From NCBI GenBank assembly GCA_032871835.1, contig CM065295.1:63919687-63983686 (forward strand): a DNA stretch of 64,000 nt, in the 5' to 3' direction. This DNA is from Dipteronia dyeriana. Taxonomy: Eukaryota; Streptophyta; Magnoliopsida; Sapindales; Sapindaceae. Numbering within the stretch: the stretch's first letter is position 1; the number at the start of each line of letters is the position of its first letter. This document shows, piece by piece, positions 37,293 through 49,344 of this stretch. Both the position numbers and the translations under genes were made by a program. The notes below the pieces were generated by a model, which saw only the letters and a list, made by a program, of their open reading frames with translations, was not told the origin of the DNA and ran no database searches.

Positions 37293-38981
37293 GGGATATT
37301 AAGATTTTAATCTCTAGTTTACGTTTATTTAGATTTGATCCACTAGTTTTGTTGTATTACTAACTTTAATCCTTCCAATAGAATTTCTATAAAAATATAT
37401 ATAATGGCATTGTCAGATGTTATAATAACCAAAATACCCTTTGAAGGTTTCAGATAAACGACAGTTTGGTAATTTTATATTTAATTAAATAAAAATTAAA
37501 AAATGAAAATTAAAAAATAATTAAAAATTGATTTAATAAAAAAAATAAAAATCTCTCATTCATGCCACGCCTCTCTCTCAATCACCAGATTCACCACCCA
37601 TCATTCATCATCTACACCACCACTAACACCACCACCACCATTCAACCATTCAACATCATCAACAAAATTCCCCAGAACCCAGAACTTCCATTCATCATCA
37701 TCATCATAATCAAATCAATTCAACATTAGACAAATGCACCAAACAAACAAAGACAAAATAATCCACTAATCTCCTGACATTGTTTTATGAATGCTTCCTC
37801 AATCGATTCACATGTCTCCCAGTACAGTTTCCAAAAATCAAAATCAGAAAAAAAAAAATTAACAAATCATGAATTGGTAATTTAGTAAAAACATAAACAA
37901 TTTTTTTTTAACAAAAAAAGTTCCCAAAATAACCTTGAGAGCTTTAGAGATTATATCCATGTCTGCCAAGCTTTGAAACAAATCAACCCGTGACTCTTCA
38001 GACTACAATTTTGATAAATAAAAAAAGTGTGCAAAATTTACACAGCCAAATCAAAAACAAAATCAAACCCAATAAAAACAAAATCAACAAATTAAAATCT
38101 TTAAGAAGAAAATAAACCAAACCAAACCTGATCAAGATCTTCAAGATGTTCATTGATAACAAGAATTCTTTATGTTCATTCTCAAACAATCCTCCGCACG
38201 GATCCACCACATCATCATCATCACCGTCGTCGTCTCCATTAATCGATGCTGGTTTGGATTGAAGATGAAGATATAGGTGGAAAGTAAATCCGAAAAAAAA
38301 ATGAAAAAAAAAATCATCATAGTTCGATCCACGCTTGAACGCTGATCTGGTGCGAGATCCCCACACCGTAGGAGATCGGCGCTCCTCGCCAGCGGCCAAG
38401 TGACAGGAGAGAACGGGCGACAAAGAAGAGAGAGATGAGAGAGAATGGTTTTTTTTTAGAGAGAGAAGATGAAGTTCGTTTGAAGAAGAAGATCTGGATT
38501 AATTTAGAGTAAATATTTTTTTAATTCTTTTAACAATTGTTTTTATTTTTACTTTTCAATTTCGTTTTTTAAATTTAACTATTATTTAACTTTTTTAAAT
38601 TTTTAATTTATTTATTTAATTAAATTTATTAATATTTTTAAATTTATTTATTAAATTAAATTTATTAATTAAAATCATTTAATATTTTAATTTTTAAATT
38701 TATTTATTTAATTAAATTTATTAATTTAAATGCATTTAATATTTACATTATTAAATACCATTTTTACCCTTATTCCAGACAAGCTTCTAGAAGCTTTCGT
38801 CACATTTTCCTATATTGCCCTTATTGGCCTAACGGAAGTTAATGAAAATCTAGCGGAATTGAACGGTAGAGACTTGAATTTGTATAGTTATAGAACTAAT
38901 GGACTAAAGTTAGTCATTCTAAAAATTAGTTGACTAAACCCAGATAAACACAAACTATATGGACTAAAATCATAATAACCC
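37293..38981. mobile_element. Non-autonomous MULE with perfect 9-bp duplication
   Basis: 1689 bp flanked by CATTAATAA (37284-37292 and 38982-38990). The TIRs are at least 80 bp: GGGATATTAAGATTTTAAT at the left and, inverted, GGGTTATTATGATTTTAGT at the right, continuing through ACTAACTTTAATCC and ACTAACTTTAGTCC. A 9-bp duplication with long TIRs is diagnostic of Mutator-like elements. No transposase. The interior (37560-38480) has CCA/CAT-rich and GC-richer exon-like stretches and a minus-strand ORF (37998-38423) with an acidic run; it may be captured gene sequence. Confidence 0.9.
37998..38423 (-). other. ORF inside the non-autonomous MULE, possible captured fragment
   Basis: 141 codons on the minus strand: an Arg/Ser-rich start (SPVLSCHLAAGEERRSPTVW), a Phe-rich stretch, an acidic run (NGDDDGDDDDVVDPCGG) and a Leu/Phe-rich end. 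I recognise no domain. The GC-rich N-terminal block amid AT-rich DNA is what a captured exon could look like. It may equally be chance. Confidence 0.25.
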
Positions 38982-39159
38982 CATTAATAATTATAAGGGT
39001 AAAATTATATTGTTACTAGTTTTTAGATACTGATATTCAGACATCACAAACAAAAAACAAACATATCATTTAGATATCAGGCTTCAGCCACTTCTCAAAC
39101 TTCAGTCAGCTTCAGATATATTCTGTATTCAAATGAAAAGACAAACACTACCTTAGTCG

Positions 39160-40555
39160 AAAACGAGTTTGTTTTTTACACTCCTTAGCCTGTTACTTTT
39201 CTAAAATACATCAAATTGATCCCTTCGATCCTAATTTTAATGGATAAATGTGATAGAAAATACAAAATGATCATTTTACCCTTTATATTTAATTATTGAA
39301 TGAGAATGATATTTTTACCCTGCAACCTTTTACAATTTGATAACTATATAAACAAAACAAAGAAATTGCTTAATTGAGAGCAGTAGTATCACCGAAAGAA
39401 TTACAAGCAATTTTCATACAAAGCCCACTCATTAGAGCTCAAGTTTCACAAATAGAAACTCAAATAATATTACTATTTCAAGAAAATCACACAAACCCCA
39501 TCTCAAGAACTAACTATTGGATTGCAATAATCTAACAACAAACAAAGAAAAAAAAACCCACTTCAAAATTGAAGATAAATTGAACCAGCATCGATTCCCA
39601 AACTAAAAACTCACTTCAAAAGTTCAAATACACAAACCCTAGATGATCCAGATCAAAAAATAGACTCAAAACCAAAAAAAATAATACCAGAAACCAACGA
39701 AAAAGGAAAGAAAAAAAACTATGATATCAAAGCAGCATAAAGTGAAAGCACCTGTAAGCCTATGTTTCAGTTGAAGAGAGAGACATATAAAAGAGAGACA
39801 AAGAAGACACCGTTGGGTTTCTTACAGGTGACGTGAAGAGATTTTAAGAAGCCGCCGCTGGGTTTCGTTGGAGAGAGACGAAAAAGAAATGTTGGAGTGA
39901 GACGGAATGGGTTAGTCAAATGTTAAAGGAGACAAAATCGATTTCTGGGTTGAACACACAGAGAGAATATCTTATTTTGAAATTTTAGAAAGACAAAACT
40001 GAGGGTTTCGGTACTCATGAGAGAGGGAAAATTTGGGTGAAGTAAAGAGAAAAGTGGAGCGTATATTTGTCGGTTCAAGTCTAAAAATGATAAATATAAT
40101 AAAAAATAAGTTATTGGCTAAAAACAATAAACCAATAAACTTTTGAATCATTTCTTGTAATTCCCTCTAAATAAAATAGGATAATGTTTCAGGGCCAAAA
40201 TATTGACCCACTGATTGAATCGTGACATTTTTTCTTTTTCTTTTTACATTTTTTTTCTTTACATTCTTTATAAATTGGACCACGTGTTACAATTCAATTG
40301 GTGGAGTCAGTATTAGTCAGCACCTAAACATAATCTAATAAAATATTATTATTTTTACATGTGGCATTCTTTATGTTTAAAGATATAAATGCCCTTGCAA
40401 CTATTAAGTTATACTAACGGTTAAATAAAAGATAGACCGATTTGATATATTTTAAAAAGTAAAGAATCAAGTGATGTAAAAAAATAAACTTGTTTAAAAA
40501 ATTGATCATTCACCAAACCTTAAGGACTAAATTGATAATACCTCGATTTTTAATT
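39160..40555. mobile_element. Decayed long-TIR element (MULE-like)
   Basis: TACTTTTCTAAAATACATCAAATTGATC at about 39195-39222 matches, inverted, the segment at about 40435-40470. Similarity continues outward through GAGTTTGTTTTTTACA (39168) and its inverted partner near 40490. The outer left end is lost. The interior (39360-40070) is A-rich, then GA-rich leader-like sequence. Confidence 0.5.
40085..40167 (-). repeat. Relic TIR of the Ulp1-carrying MULE family
   Basis: The minus strand reads GAATTACAAGAAATGATTC and then TTATTGTTTTTAGCCA, with the same order and spacing as both ends of the unit at 44916-54683 (GAATTGCAGGAAATGATCAC, TTATTGTTTTTAGTCA). Adjoining sequence is GA/CT-rich, like the leader inside those TIRs. 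It marks an earlier insertion of the same family. Confidence 0.65.
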
Positions 40556-40635
40556 CATGTGATACGAATATCTGATCATTCTTTTGATTTCAGTTTCCAA
40601 TCTTTATGATCAAATAATGTTAAGAATTTGTACAT

Positions 40636-40742
40636 TTTTTTAATCTTTATGTTATTGATAAGGTTTGAACCGTTGACTTGAGAGTCATTTATTTAAACCC
40701 CAAACATATCCATCTACCAGCTGAGTTACATCTCTGGGGCAC
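40636..40742 (-). mobile_element. Complete short tRNA-derived SINE, 107 bp
   Basis: On the minus strand it starts GTGCCCCAGAGATG, has a box A-like TAACTCAGCTGGTAGA, a box B-like GGTTCAAACC, and ends in an A tail (40636-40641). It is flanked by a 17-bp duplication, GTTAAGAATTTGTACAT (40619-40635) and GTTAAGAAATAGTACAT (40743-40759), 15 of 17 identical. The tRNA cloverleaf is not intact, so it is a SINE rather than a tRNA gene. Confidence 0.85.
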
Positions 40743-41044
40743 GTTAAGAAATAGTACATCTTAAAGAAGAAATAGCTACAAATAACTAATTTTTTTTTAT
40801 GGTTTTCTATTTTTATTAAAGAGTAATGATAGGTTACAACTAATGATGTGTCAATCAATAAGTGAATACATTTGCTAACTTTACATTTGCTAAGTTATTA
40901 ATGTATATCAACTAACTGATTGTCAAGTCTATGTTGGAACGTAGGTGAGATACAAAATGGAAGGTGTCTAATATTATTGTTTATCAAACTCCAAAAACCG
41001 AAAACTTACCTATGAATGCAATTTCACTTAAGCTCAAAGAATGT

Positions 41045-41963
41045 CACTACTACAAAAGAAGTTGAAAGACATCGGTTTTTAAAAAATTTATAACCGATAT
41101 AGAGGATTTTAAAAACACAACCAACGTCGTATTAACTGATGTATTACAAAAATTAATCCTACCGTCCGACTGCCTACAACCCACTTCTGATGATAATGAA
41201 TTGTTATTATGAGGAATTGAACTTGAAACCTCAAGTCCAAGTGTGTTGTCTTTACCACTTGACTACAAAACTTAATTTGTTAACAATTGCAAAATAATTA
41301 TATATAACCTATATGAATTTGTAGAATTTTTTTAAAAAAACTTTTTAGATAAATTTAAATTTATTCAACTACTTAAAATTTTAGTAGACATATATTAAAA
41401 AATATTTATTGGAACTTTTAATAAAAGTATATATTTTAAAATACATATAGTCGAGTTATGGGTCTATACTCTGTAGAAGATTATTGACATCAATTGTAAT
41501 AAACATGATTTTGAATACAACTCTCACAACATGGAGATATTTCTCTACATGCATCTGGTAATTTAATAAACAAATGTAATACTTGGATTTCTAATTTATT
41601 TAGGTAATTGAATAATTAACGTGCCTTTTAGTATGAAATAAGAGGGTGCAAACTAAATAAACATTTTTTTTGAAATTATTTTTTTGATTTTTTTAGAAAT
41701 AAATGATTTAAAAGTAAATTTATTATATTTAAAATTTTACTTATCACAAAAAAATAATAATTTAATTAATTTAAGATATCAATTTTAAAGGAAACCAATA
41801 TTTTTATAAATTAAATCCATATCGATTTTTCCAAAAATCGATGTCTTTTCAAACTGCAATCTTTAGATATCAATTATTTTTTATGAACCGTTATCTTTTG
41901 TAAAATAAATCCATATAAATTTTTCTAGAAATCGATGTCTTTTAATTTTTTGCTTGTTTGGTG
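41045..41963. mobile_element. Degenerate CACTA element, GACATCGG subterminal type
   Basis: Begins CACTACTACAAAAG with AAAGACATCGGTTTT behind it. It ends with ATCGATGTCTTTTAA, then CTTGTTTGGTG, a worn copy of CTTGTAGTG. Internal copies of CGATGTCTTTT (41835, 41930) are subterminal repeats. No 3-bp duplication remains. Confidence 0.6.
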
Positions 41964-43782
41964 CTCCGGACCGGTCAAGGCAAATAGCCCGGATAATATT
42001 AAATTAATATTGTCTAATATTTGGCAAAAAGTTTTAATCATATTACATATTTCGATATATAGTTTTATTCGGCTCACACTAGAGTAATTAGTCCAGCCCA
42101 TCAATACCTAAAACAATTACACTTTGGCTTTGTGTCACCACTACAATAAATTTGGGTTATCCAATAGAACGTCTATTAGGATGTAATAACATATTCGTCC
42201 CTAAAAACTTCAAATTTAAAGAAAACTTTAGTGACGAAAAAATTCATCCCAATAAACTATTGGAACGAAACAAATTATCTGTCCCTAAACGAATAAACCC
42301 AATGAGACTTTTAAGGATAAAAAATATTTATTCCAATAAAATATCTATTATGAAAAAAAAAATCCGTCCTAAAAAGTGTAAATTTAATGAGACTTTTTGG
42401 GACAAAAATAATTTGTTCCAATAGGATGTGTATTGGGGCAAAATATGTTATTCGTTCTAATAGGATGTCTATTGAGACGAAAATTATTCATCACTAATAT
42501 GTTTGACATTTTTGTAGGGAAAGAAAAAAACAAAAAACGAAATTATAGAGGTTATTTTATTACGATAAAAATAATATTTTTTGGCGATAATGATTTATCG
42601 GGATTATATATATATATATATATTTATTTATTTTAAAGTTTTTCCTAAGAAACAAAGGTCATATATTTAAATTTGTTTCACTGTTTTATATTAATTACTA
42701 TAAATTAATTCAAAAAATTAGAAAAATTATATATATATATAATAAGAATCTAAAATGCAAAACCACTTTTTAGAAAAGTTGTTTTACATTTATCATTCCC
42801 TTTGTGATAAGAATTCAAGTATTATATTTGTCGATTAAATTTAAAAATAATAAAAAAGTCTCTATACTCTGTGTATGATTAATGATATATGATTTAAACC
42901 CTTGCATCTGACAATATATGATTTAAAAATAAACAGGGTTCCAAATGAACCAAGTTCTTATTTTCTAAATTTCATCCCTATAAATATTTTATAGGGATGA
43001 AAATATTATTTAAAGGGATGAAATACTATTTAAAGGGACGAAATATTTTGTCCATATATGTTGTCAAACAGGATGAAAAATTATTTAAAGAGACAAAATA
43101 TTTCGTCCCTACAGGTTGTCAAAGGGGATGAAAATGCAAATTCGGTCTCTACATGTTGTCAAATGGGAAGAAAAATTTCGTCACAATATATTATCAAAAG
43201 AGACGAAAAAAAAAATCGTCTGTATATTATTTCGTCTATATAGGTAGTCTTTAAGAATGAATTTTAATTTTCGTTACAAAGAACCTATTGCGACCCACCT
43301 GATGCGACGTAATTTGAGACGAATTTTTTTCGTCCCAATAGGTCTAATGGGACAATTATTTAGTTATTGAGACGAAAAAAATTCTCAATCATCTTTAGCA
43401 ACATATAGGGACAAATGTGGGGAAAAATATCTATTGAAGTGGGAGTTGCATTCATGATTCGTTCTTCTACCATTGATCTAATAGTTAAATAAAGTATTAT
43501 CTAATAAACGTATTTTAATAGTCATACAAAATAATTATAAAGATTATTGGAATCAATTTAAATTATTTAGTAATAATTTTTTAAAATTTGTTCAGTACAA
43601 TTTTAATTTTAATAAAAATAAATAAATTTAATAACATATTTATATTATACATAAATAGTTTTGCATTATTTATCAAAGTTGAAGTTGTCTAATGTAATTG
43701 TTTGAGCTCTACACCATCGAATGTAAAAAGATGAAAAATAATTGTCCCAATAGAAATTAAATTTTTATAATATATATGTCCA

Positions 43783-44012
43783 TTTTTTTTTTGAAATACA
43801 ACTACTATCGGGATCTGACGAGATTAATTAGACTCTACAAGCACAACATGGAATACTACTCCCACTATCGGGGAGAGGTTACTTATGGACTACAACTCTT
43901 AACACCGAAGAGAGTGTTGCTCCCATAAACCGGAGAAAACTTCCCACACATGCTTGAAAATGCATATGGTGGGAGTCGAACCCCTAACCACTAGGTGTGG
44001 AAGGGAGGTACA
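43783..44012 (-). mobile_element. tRNA-derived SINE inside CACTA copy B
   Basis: Minus strand: GGTTATGTACCTCCC head, box B GGTTCGACTCC (43972-43982), a unique body, and an A10-11 tail at 43788-43798. Possible imperfect flanking duplication of AAATTAAATTTT-like sequence. The head resembles the sequence at 22525-22580. Confidence 0.65.
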
Positions 44013-44163
44013 TAACCATTATTAAAATTAAAATTTTGATTATGGAATGAATTTTAAATTTATCAAACAATTGTTTTTTCCAATAAGAGTTTGATTTAAA
44101 ATTATCAATGAAAATTTAACAACCTATATAGGTTATGTATAAATATTATGTAACTATTAACAT

Positions 44164-44262
44164 ATCGAAACATGTGGTCCTGTGGCAAAGGCTACCATAC
44201 ACGTTGACCCATACTGGGTCATGAGTTCAAGATGTTTTTACCTCTCCCTTTCTCTATAGGGG
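44164..44262 (+). mobile_element. Possible SINE head (weak)
   Basis: GTGGTCCTGTGGCAAAGGCT followed by GGGTCATGAGTTCAAGAT resembles box A and box B spacing of a tRNA-derived SINE. No tail or duplication was identified. Confidence 0.3.
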
Positions 44263-44476
44263 TAAAATATTTTCAAATATATTGAGACGATTTATTTTGT
44301 CCCCTTAAAAAATCTATAGGGACGAAATAAATCGTTCTAATAGTAAATCTGTTTGGACAAAATTTAGATTTCGTCTCAAAGTGACATTTTTTTTAATGTA
44401 TTTATGTTTTGTTGCAATAGATACTCTTTATAGACGAATTTGAATTTTCGTCCCAAAGAGGCTATTGCGACCCACC

Positions 44477-44849
44477 TAGGAATGACAAAGGGCCGGGTTC
44501 AGACGGGTTTGGTAAAATCTAAACCCAAACCCGCGACAATTTGTGTCATCCAAACCCGCACGCGAACCCACGAAAATAAATGGGTTCGGGTTTTAACCAC
44601 GGGTTTGGAGGAAACCCAAACCCGCGCCACGAACCCATGAAACAAGCAGGTCCAGGGGTCAAACCCATGAACCCGTGAACCCACCAATTTTTTTTTTTAG
44701 AAAAATATTTTTATATTATTTAAATATATGAAAATTGTAATTTTAAAGACTATAAACATTTAATATAATGAAAATTTTAACTCATTTCAAATATATTTCT
44801 TAGTTCAAACAAGAGTCATAGGAGGCAAAAACACACACACACACACACT

Positions 44850-44915
<66 letters not shown>
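44477..44915 (+). mobile_element. hAT-like element, left half
   Basis: Starts TAGGAATGACAAAGGGC and is rich in GGGTTTGGGTT / AACCCAAACCC motifs (44490-44690). This is a familiar pattern for one group of plant non-autonomous hAT-like elements. It runs into a CA/TA microsatellite where the first Ulp1 MULE has inserted; matching sequence resumes at 54684. Confidence 0.55.
44857..44915. repeat. (TA)n microsatellite at the MULE insertion point
   Basis: TA run immediately outside the left TIR. A matching TA run (54684-54717) lies outside the right TIR. The insertion went into a TA repeat, so the 9-bp duplication cannot be told from the repeat. Confidence 0.8.
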
Positions 44916-44917
<2 letters not shown>

Positions 44918-45110
44918 TGAATTCATAAGTAACCTAAAAATTTATTGAGTTATTGTTTTTAGCCACAACTATATTTTTTATTGTTTTTATCAATATTGAC
45001 CACTTTTGGACATTATTACCCTTAGATTTGAAATGGATGGTGAAAAATACAATTCCAAAATTTTAACTTTTCTTATATCAAGTAAAAAACATTAGGGTTA
45101 CATGAAGTAA
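44916..45110 (+). repeat. Left TIR of unit 1
   Basis: Pairs with 54555-54683 on the other strand. The best conserved core, ATTGAGTTATTGTTTTTAG, is identical in both. Beyond it both sides share an A/T-rich block and then GAGAGA-rich leader. Confidence 0.75.
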
Positions 45111-45679
45111 AAAAACGAAAGTGAGAGAAAGAGAGAGAAAAAGAGAGAAAGGTATTCTCGCCGTCGCTATTATTGTCGTTCTCTGTCGCCATCGTTGTCT
45201 GTCGCATTTGTCATTACTGTCGGTCCCAGTAGCTGTCGTGTGTCACTGTCGGTGCCGCTCCTCGTCGTTGTGGCTCCCTCGCGTCGTCTTCCTAAGTTTT
45301 TTCTTTATCTGACCAGTTTCTTAAAATCCGAAACGTGAATCTTATTCTTCTTCGTCATTGCAATCTTCTTCTTCAACTCGCCAGGTTCTCGCCTGAGGTA
45401 ATTTTTGTGTGTTTTTATCTTCAGTTTTTATCGATTCCAATAGTCTGGAATTTGTTCATTTGAGAAATTTTGGTACTTATAAATTAAAATGAATTAATGG
45501 AGAGTTGATGATGATTGATACTTACAGTTTTGAAACTATAATTTTTATACGTGTTTTTTGGGTGATTTTGATTTTGATTTTGAACAAAGAAATTTTGAAT
45601 TTTAGGTCAATTGCGATGCTTGGTGTGGTTTGACCCGAAATTGTGTATCAAATTTGTATGTCACTTTTTTCCAATGCTT

Positions 45680-45736
<57 letters not shown>

Positions 45737-45856
45737 TGTTCAACTTCAAAATACATAGATTACTGTTATGATTAGAATAATACAAAAACAAAAACCAAGC
45801 AATTCATAATTATATAATAAATTATAATGTAATTTTTTATTTTTGTGCTTTTGTAG
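45111..45856 (+). promoter_or_regulatory. Leader and leader intron of the unit 1 protease gene
   Basis: A GAGAGAAA-rich stretch (45121-45153) and a GTCG-rich block (45160-45290) precede a likely splice donor GAGGTAATTT at 45396. The intron (to 45856) contains a (TA)n run at 45682-45731. Its acceptor TTTTGTAG ends exactly one base before the ATG at 45857. Confidence 0.5.
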
Positions 45857-46635
45857 ATGGAGAATATGAATTTTGAGGATTTCCTGATTAAACCTAGGAA
45901 TTTTTGGTTAAAAAAATCCACCACAAATTTGTACAGCAGTTTGAATGGGCTGCCGAAGATTGTTAAGGTTCTTAAACAAGTAAAACAATTGGGTGCGTTA
46001 CGGAAGACATGTTTCGGGCACCTACTTGCCATCCCGAAAGAGGTGACTTTTTCGGCTGGCGTAATGCATAACTTGATGTTGAGGCAGATATGTATTCCTG
46101 GAGTGACCCATAAGGATGAATTCCATTTCTTGGTAGGTAGTAAAGTGGCAAAATTCACGAAAAGAGAATTTTGTTTGGTCATAGACCTAAAATTTGGGGT
46201 GATGTCTGACATTTTTTTTGAAAACTTATCATGTCATTTCCGGTGGGAACCACGATAGATATTTCAGGGGGGGGGGGGGGGATGAGAATCTACAACTGAA
46301 ACATGTATGAGAAAAGTTTATGGGTGGTCAATTTGAACAACTAAAGGATTGTTTGAAGATGGCCCTGGTATTGATTGCCAATAATGTTTTGTTTGGACAA
46401 GATTTGAGGAGGAAAGTGTAATTATGGTTGTTTGCATTAGTGGAGGATCTAGAATCCTTCGATTCTTTTCCATGGGGAAGTTATGTGTATATGATGACAA
46501 TACACTACCTACGCCAAGGTTTCCGGTCTGCAAATGCATCAAGGAAGGTCGTCGCACACTATAACTTATACGGCTTCCCTTGGGCATTATCGGTGAGGTT
46601 TCAAATCTTATTGATGCATGTAACTTCATTATTAA

Positions 46636-47062
46636 CTAACATGTAACTTCATTTTGCACTGGCATGTAACTTGTAGCATTTAACATTACTGGAGTTGTGC
46701 ATTATATTAGTCTTCCAAATGTTGTGATTAAATGAACTAGCATGTAACTTCAATTTCAAATAGCATTTAACTTCATCCTAAACTAGCATGTAACTTCTAA
46801 CATGTAACATTACTGGAATTGTGCCTTAGATTAGTCTTCCAAATTTTGTCAACTAATGAACTAGCATGTAACATTGTTTTCAACTAGCATGTACTTTCAT
46901 TCTGAACTGGCATGTAACTTGTAGCATGTAACCTTACTAGAATTGTGCATTAGATTAGTCTTCCAAAATTTATGATTAAATAAACTAGCATGTAACTTTG
47001 TTTTAAACTAACATGTAACTTTATTCTGAACTGACATGTAACTTGTAGAATGTAACATTACT
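46636..47062 (+). repeat. CATGTAAC minisatellite, intron 1 of the unit 1 protease gene
   Basis: Units of about 20-25 bp starting CATGTAACTT, arranged in a higher-order repeat of about 137 bp that also holds ACATTACTGGA and TTAGTCTTCCAAA; three copies are visible. Confined to the intron. Confidence 0.92.
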
Positions 47063-47439
47063 GGAACTTGTGTAGTTAAATTGTTAAAAATTTGTGAAAT
47101 GTCAGTTCTGGACGATGGAAGCCTGTAGCTCATTAGTTCAATTGGCGTTTGAAGATCTGGAGGATTTTTAAGAGGCCTCACAATTTCTTTGCCAAATTTG
47201 CAAAGTATGAACAAGAAGTAAAGGAGGGAAAGGTATGTTTTTTTCTTTCCTAACCTAAAATTAAGTTTTCTTTATATTAGTACTTAAAAAATCATGACAC
47301 TTCTGTTAACTATATAGCATGTTGTGTTGGAGGTATTAAATCCAACTGGCGATGAGAAGATACAACCTTACTTGGTTGGTGTGGACACGGATTTATCTGA
47401 GGGTCCACAGTTTGTTCCACTCAATTATGATGATGGTGA

Positions 47440-47525
47440 GCAACAACCTAATGATGATGGTAATGATAATGATGCTGATGTTGATGTTGATGTTGATGAT
47501 GATGATGATGCTAATGATGGAGGTC
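47440..47525 (+). repeat. GAT-rich coding repeat
   Basis: GATGAT/GATGTT units encode the Asp/Val-rich acidic stretch of the protease linker. Coding repeats of this kind are prone to slippage. Confidence 0.7.
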
Positions 47526-47893
47526 AATCATGACCTAAACAGATGAAGAGGAAGATGTCTCCTCAGATAGAAAAAAAGGAGGAAGGACAAAAAGGATGCG
47601 TACATCTCGAGTCATGTCACCGGTAATTTGATTACTAGACGATAAAATCATTTCGTTAAGTAAACTAGAATTTGATACAGAAGCTCTTTTTCTTTGTACA
47701 CTTTAGGTGGGTGATGACTCGACGGACTCTTCGAGAACAATAAGGGAAGAAATGAATGCAATGTCAAAGCGCTGAAGAAGACATTATGAAGAAAGAGATA
47801 TAGAAGAAGGTTTCGGCAATGGAGAGGCACCTAAACAAAAGGCTTGATCGGGTGGACAAAAGGCTGGATGATCTTGTTCAGCCACGTCATCAG

Positions 47894-48150
47894 GTAACTT
47901 CAACTTACTGGCATGTAACTTGGTTTTCAATTCTCTTCCTTGGTTTTGTACTAGCATGTAACTTGGTTTTGTACTAACATGTAACTTGGTTTCTACTAGC
48001 ATGTAACTTGGTTTTGTACTAGGATGTACCTTGGTTTTGTACTAGCATGTAACTTGGTTTTCTACTGGCATGTAACTTGGTTTGAACTAGCATGTAACTT
48101 GGTTTGAACTAGCATGTAACTTGATTTTACTGACATGCAACTTCAATTTA
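47894..48150 (+). repeat. CATGTAAC minisatellite, intron 4
   Basis: About ten units of CATGTAACTTGGTTT with variable ACTAG/ACTGG linkers. The intron's own splice donor (CAGGTAACTT at 47891) has the same GTAACTT core as the repeat. Confidence 0.9.
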
Positions 48151-49344
48151 TGATATTTTTTTTTAAAAAAAAACACAGACTACCCCTGATTGGATGCCTC
48201 ATTCTGAGCCACATATGTTTGAACCTAACTACTCAATGCCAGTTCATCAACATTTTGAATCACGTAGAGCAGAGGATTCTCACGAAGTGCAAAGGGAAAA
48301 CGTTGGCAGTTATAATGCTGAGGGTAAAGGTAGCCATGGTGGGGGGGGGGGGGGGGTGATGCATCTCTTGTAATGGTGGTTTTTGGGTCGGATCATGCCC
48401 GAGAAAAGGGAATTGTTGGAGATGATGAAACCGATGGTGAGGTCCTTGAGCATTTGGTCCAAAACATTTTGGCCTAAGAGGGATTAAAGGTGCAGACCCC
48501 TTCCCCGTTGGTAGTTGACAGAAAAGTAGGGGATGCAACTACGCTAGAGTGCCTGGCTGTGCAGAATGAGCGGGAGCAGCGGTTGAAGATTAAGTCTCGC
48601 TATATGACTTCACCATACATTGAACCATTACAAGCGGCTGCGAGAGAGAAAAAAAAATTGAAAGCAAAGTATGCACGTTTTAAGAAAAGCAACACAGTGA
48701 CATTGTAAGATTTTGTAACATGTTCGTTGTTCCTTATTTTTGTAAAATATATTGTTATTAGTAACTTGTAAGTGAAATATTTCTACTTTTCTTCATAGGT
48801 TGAACGTCGGATCCGATTACTTCTCAACTAAGGAATTCTTTATCGAGTTGGAATCTACAACCTGTTGGTTATCCAATGAGGTTGGTTACAATTGCTAATT
48901 TATATAAATATTGATGTAGCATATTGAAAAAATCTCAATTTAATTTTACTTCATTTTGAACTAGCATATTGAAGCATATATGAGTCTACTATGTAAGCAA
49001 GGACAACTGAAACCAGAAGATTACAAATCAGATGTTGCTGTGCTATGTTCGAATTTCTTTGTAAGAAAACCTTCTTTCTTTTATAAATGTTTGGATGACA
49101 TAAATACGTACATATATTCCTAACAAACTTATACTTTGTAGGCAAAGTTATCAGAGGAATGGAAAAAATTCCAACCGTCGGAGGATGCACCATTGAGTTG
49201 TGAATTTGATGCACTAAAATATAAATGTCCAACGGATTGGATATTGTATGCTGCTGGAGACAAACCTTGGTGGGGAACTGCTTGGTCCACTGTTAAACAT
49301 GTAAATAAGGTTACTCATCTTTGAAAACCAGATATGGTTTTGTA

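Larger units (their letters stand above)
42139..44475 (+). mobile_element. CACTA element with GGGACGAA subterminal repeats (copy B)
   Basis: Begins CACTACAATAAATTTGG. Subterminal motifs (GACGAAA, TTCGTCCC, GTTGTCAAA) crowd 42180-42520 and 42960-43400 and recur at 44280-44470. It shares interior blocks with copy A (21562). A SINE (43783-44012) has inserted in it. The distal terminus is worn: a module TATTGCGACCCACCT occurs at 43287 and 44464, and the expected TAGTG end is not intact. Confidence 0.72.

Noticed and set aside
40660..40741. Possible tRNA gene on the minus strand
   Set aside because: Box A and B look right, but the acceptor and anticodon arms do not pair, and an A tail plus 17-bp duplication show a SINE.
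42152..42636. ORFs of 90 and 67 aa at the CACTA copy B end
   Set aside because: They translate the subterminal GGGACGAA repeats.
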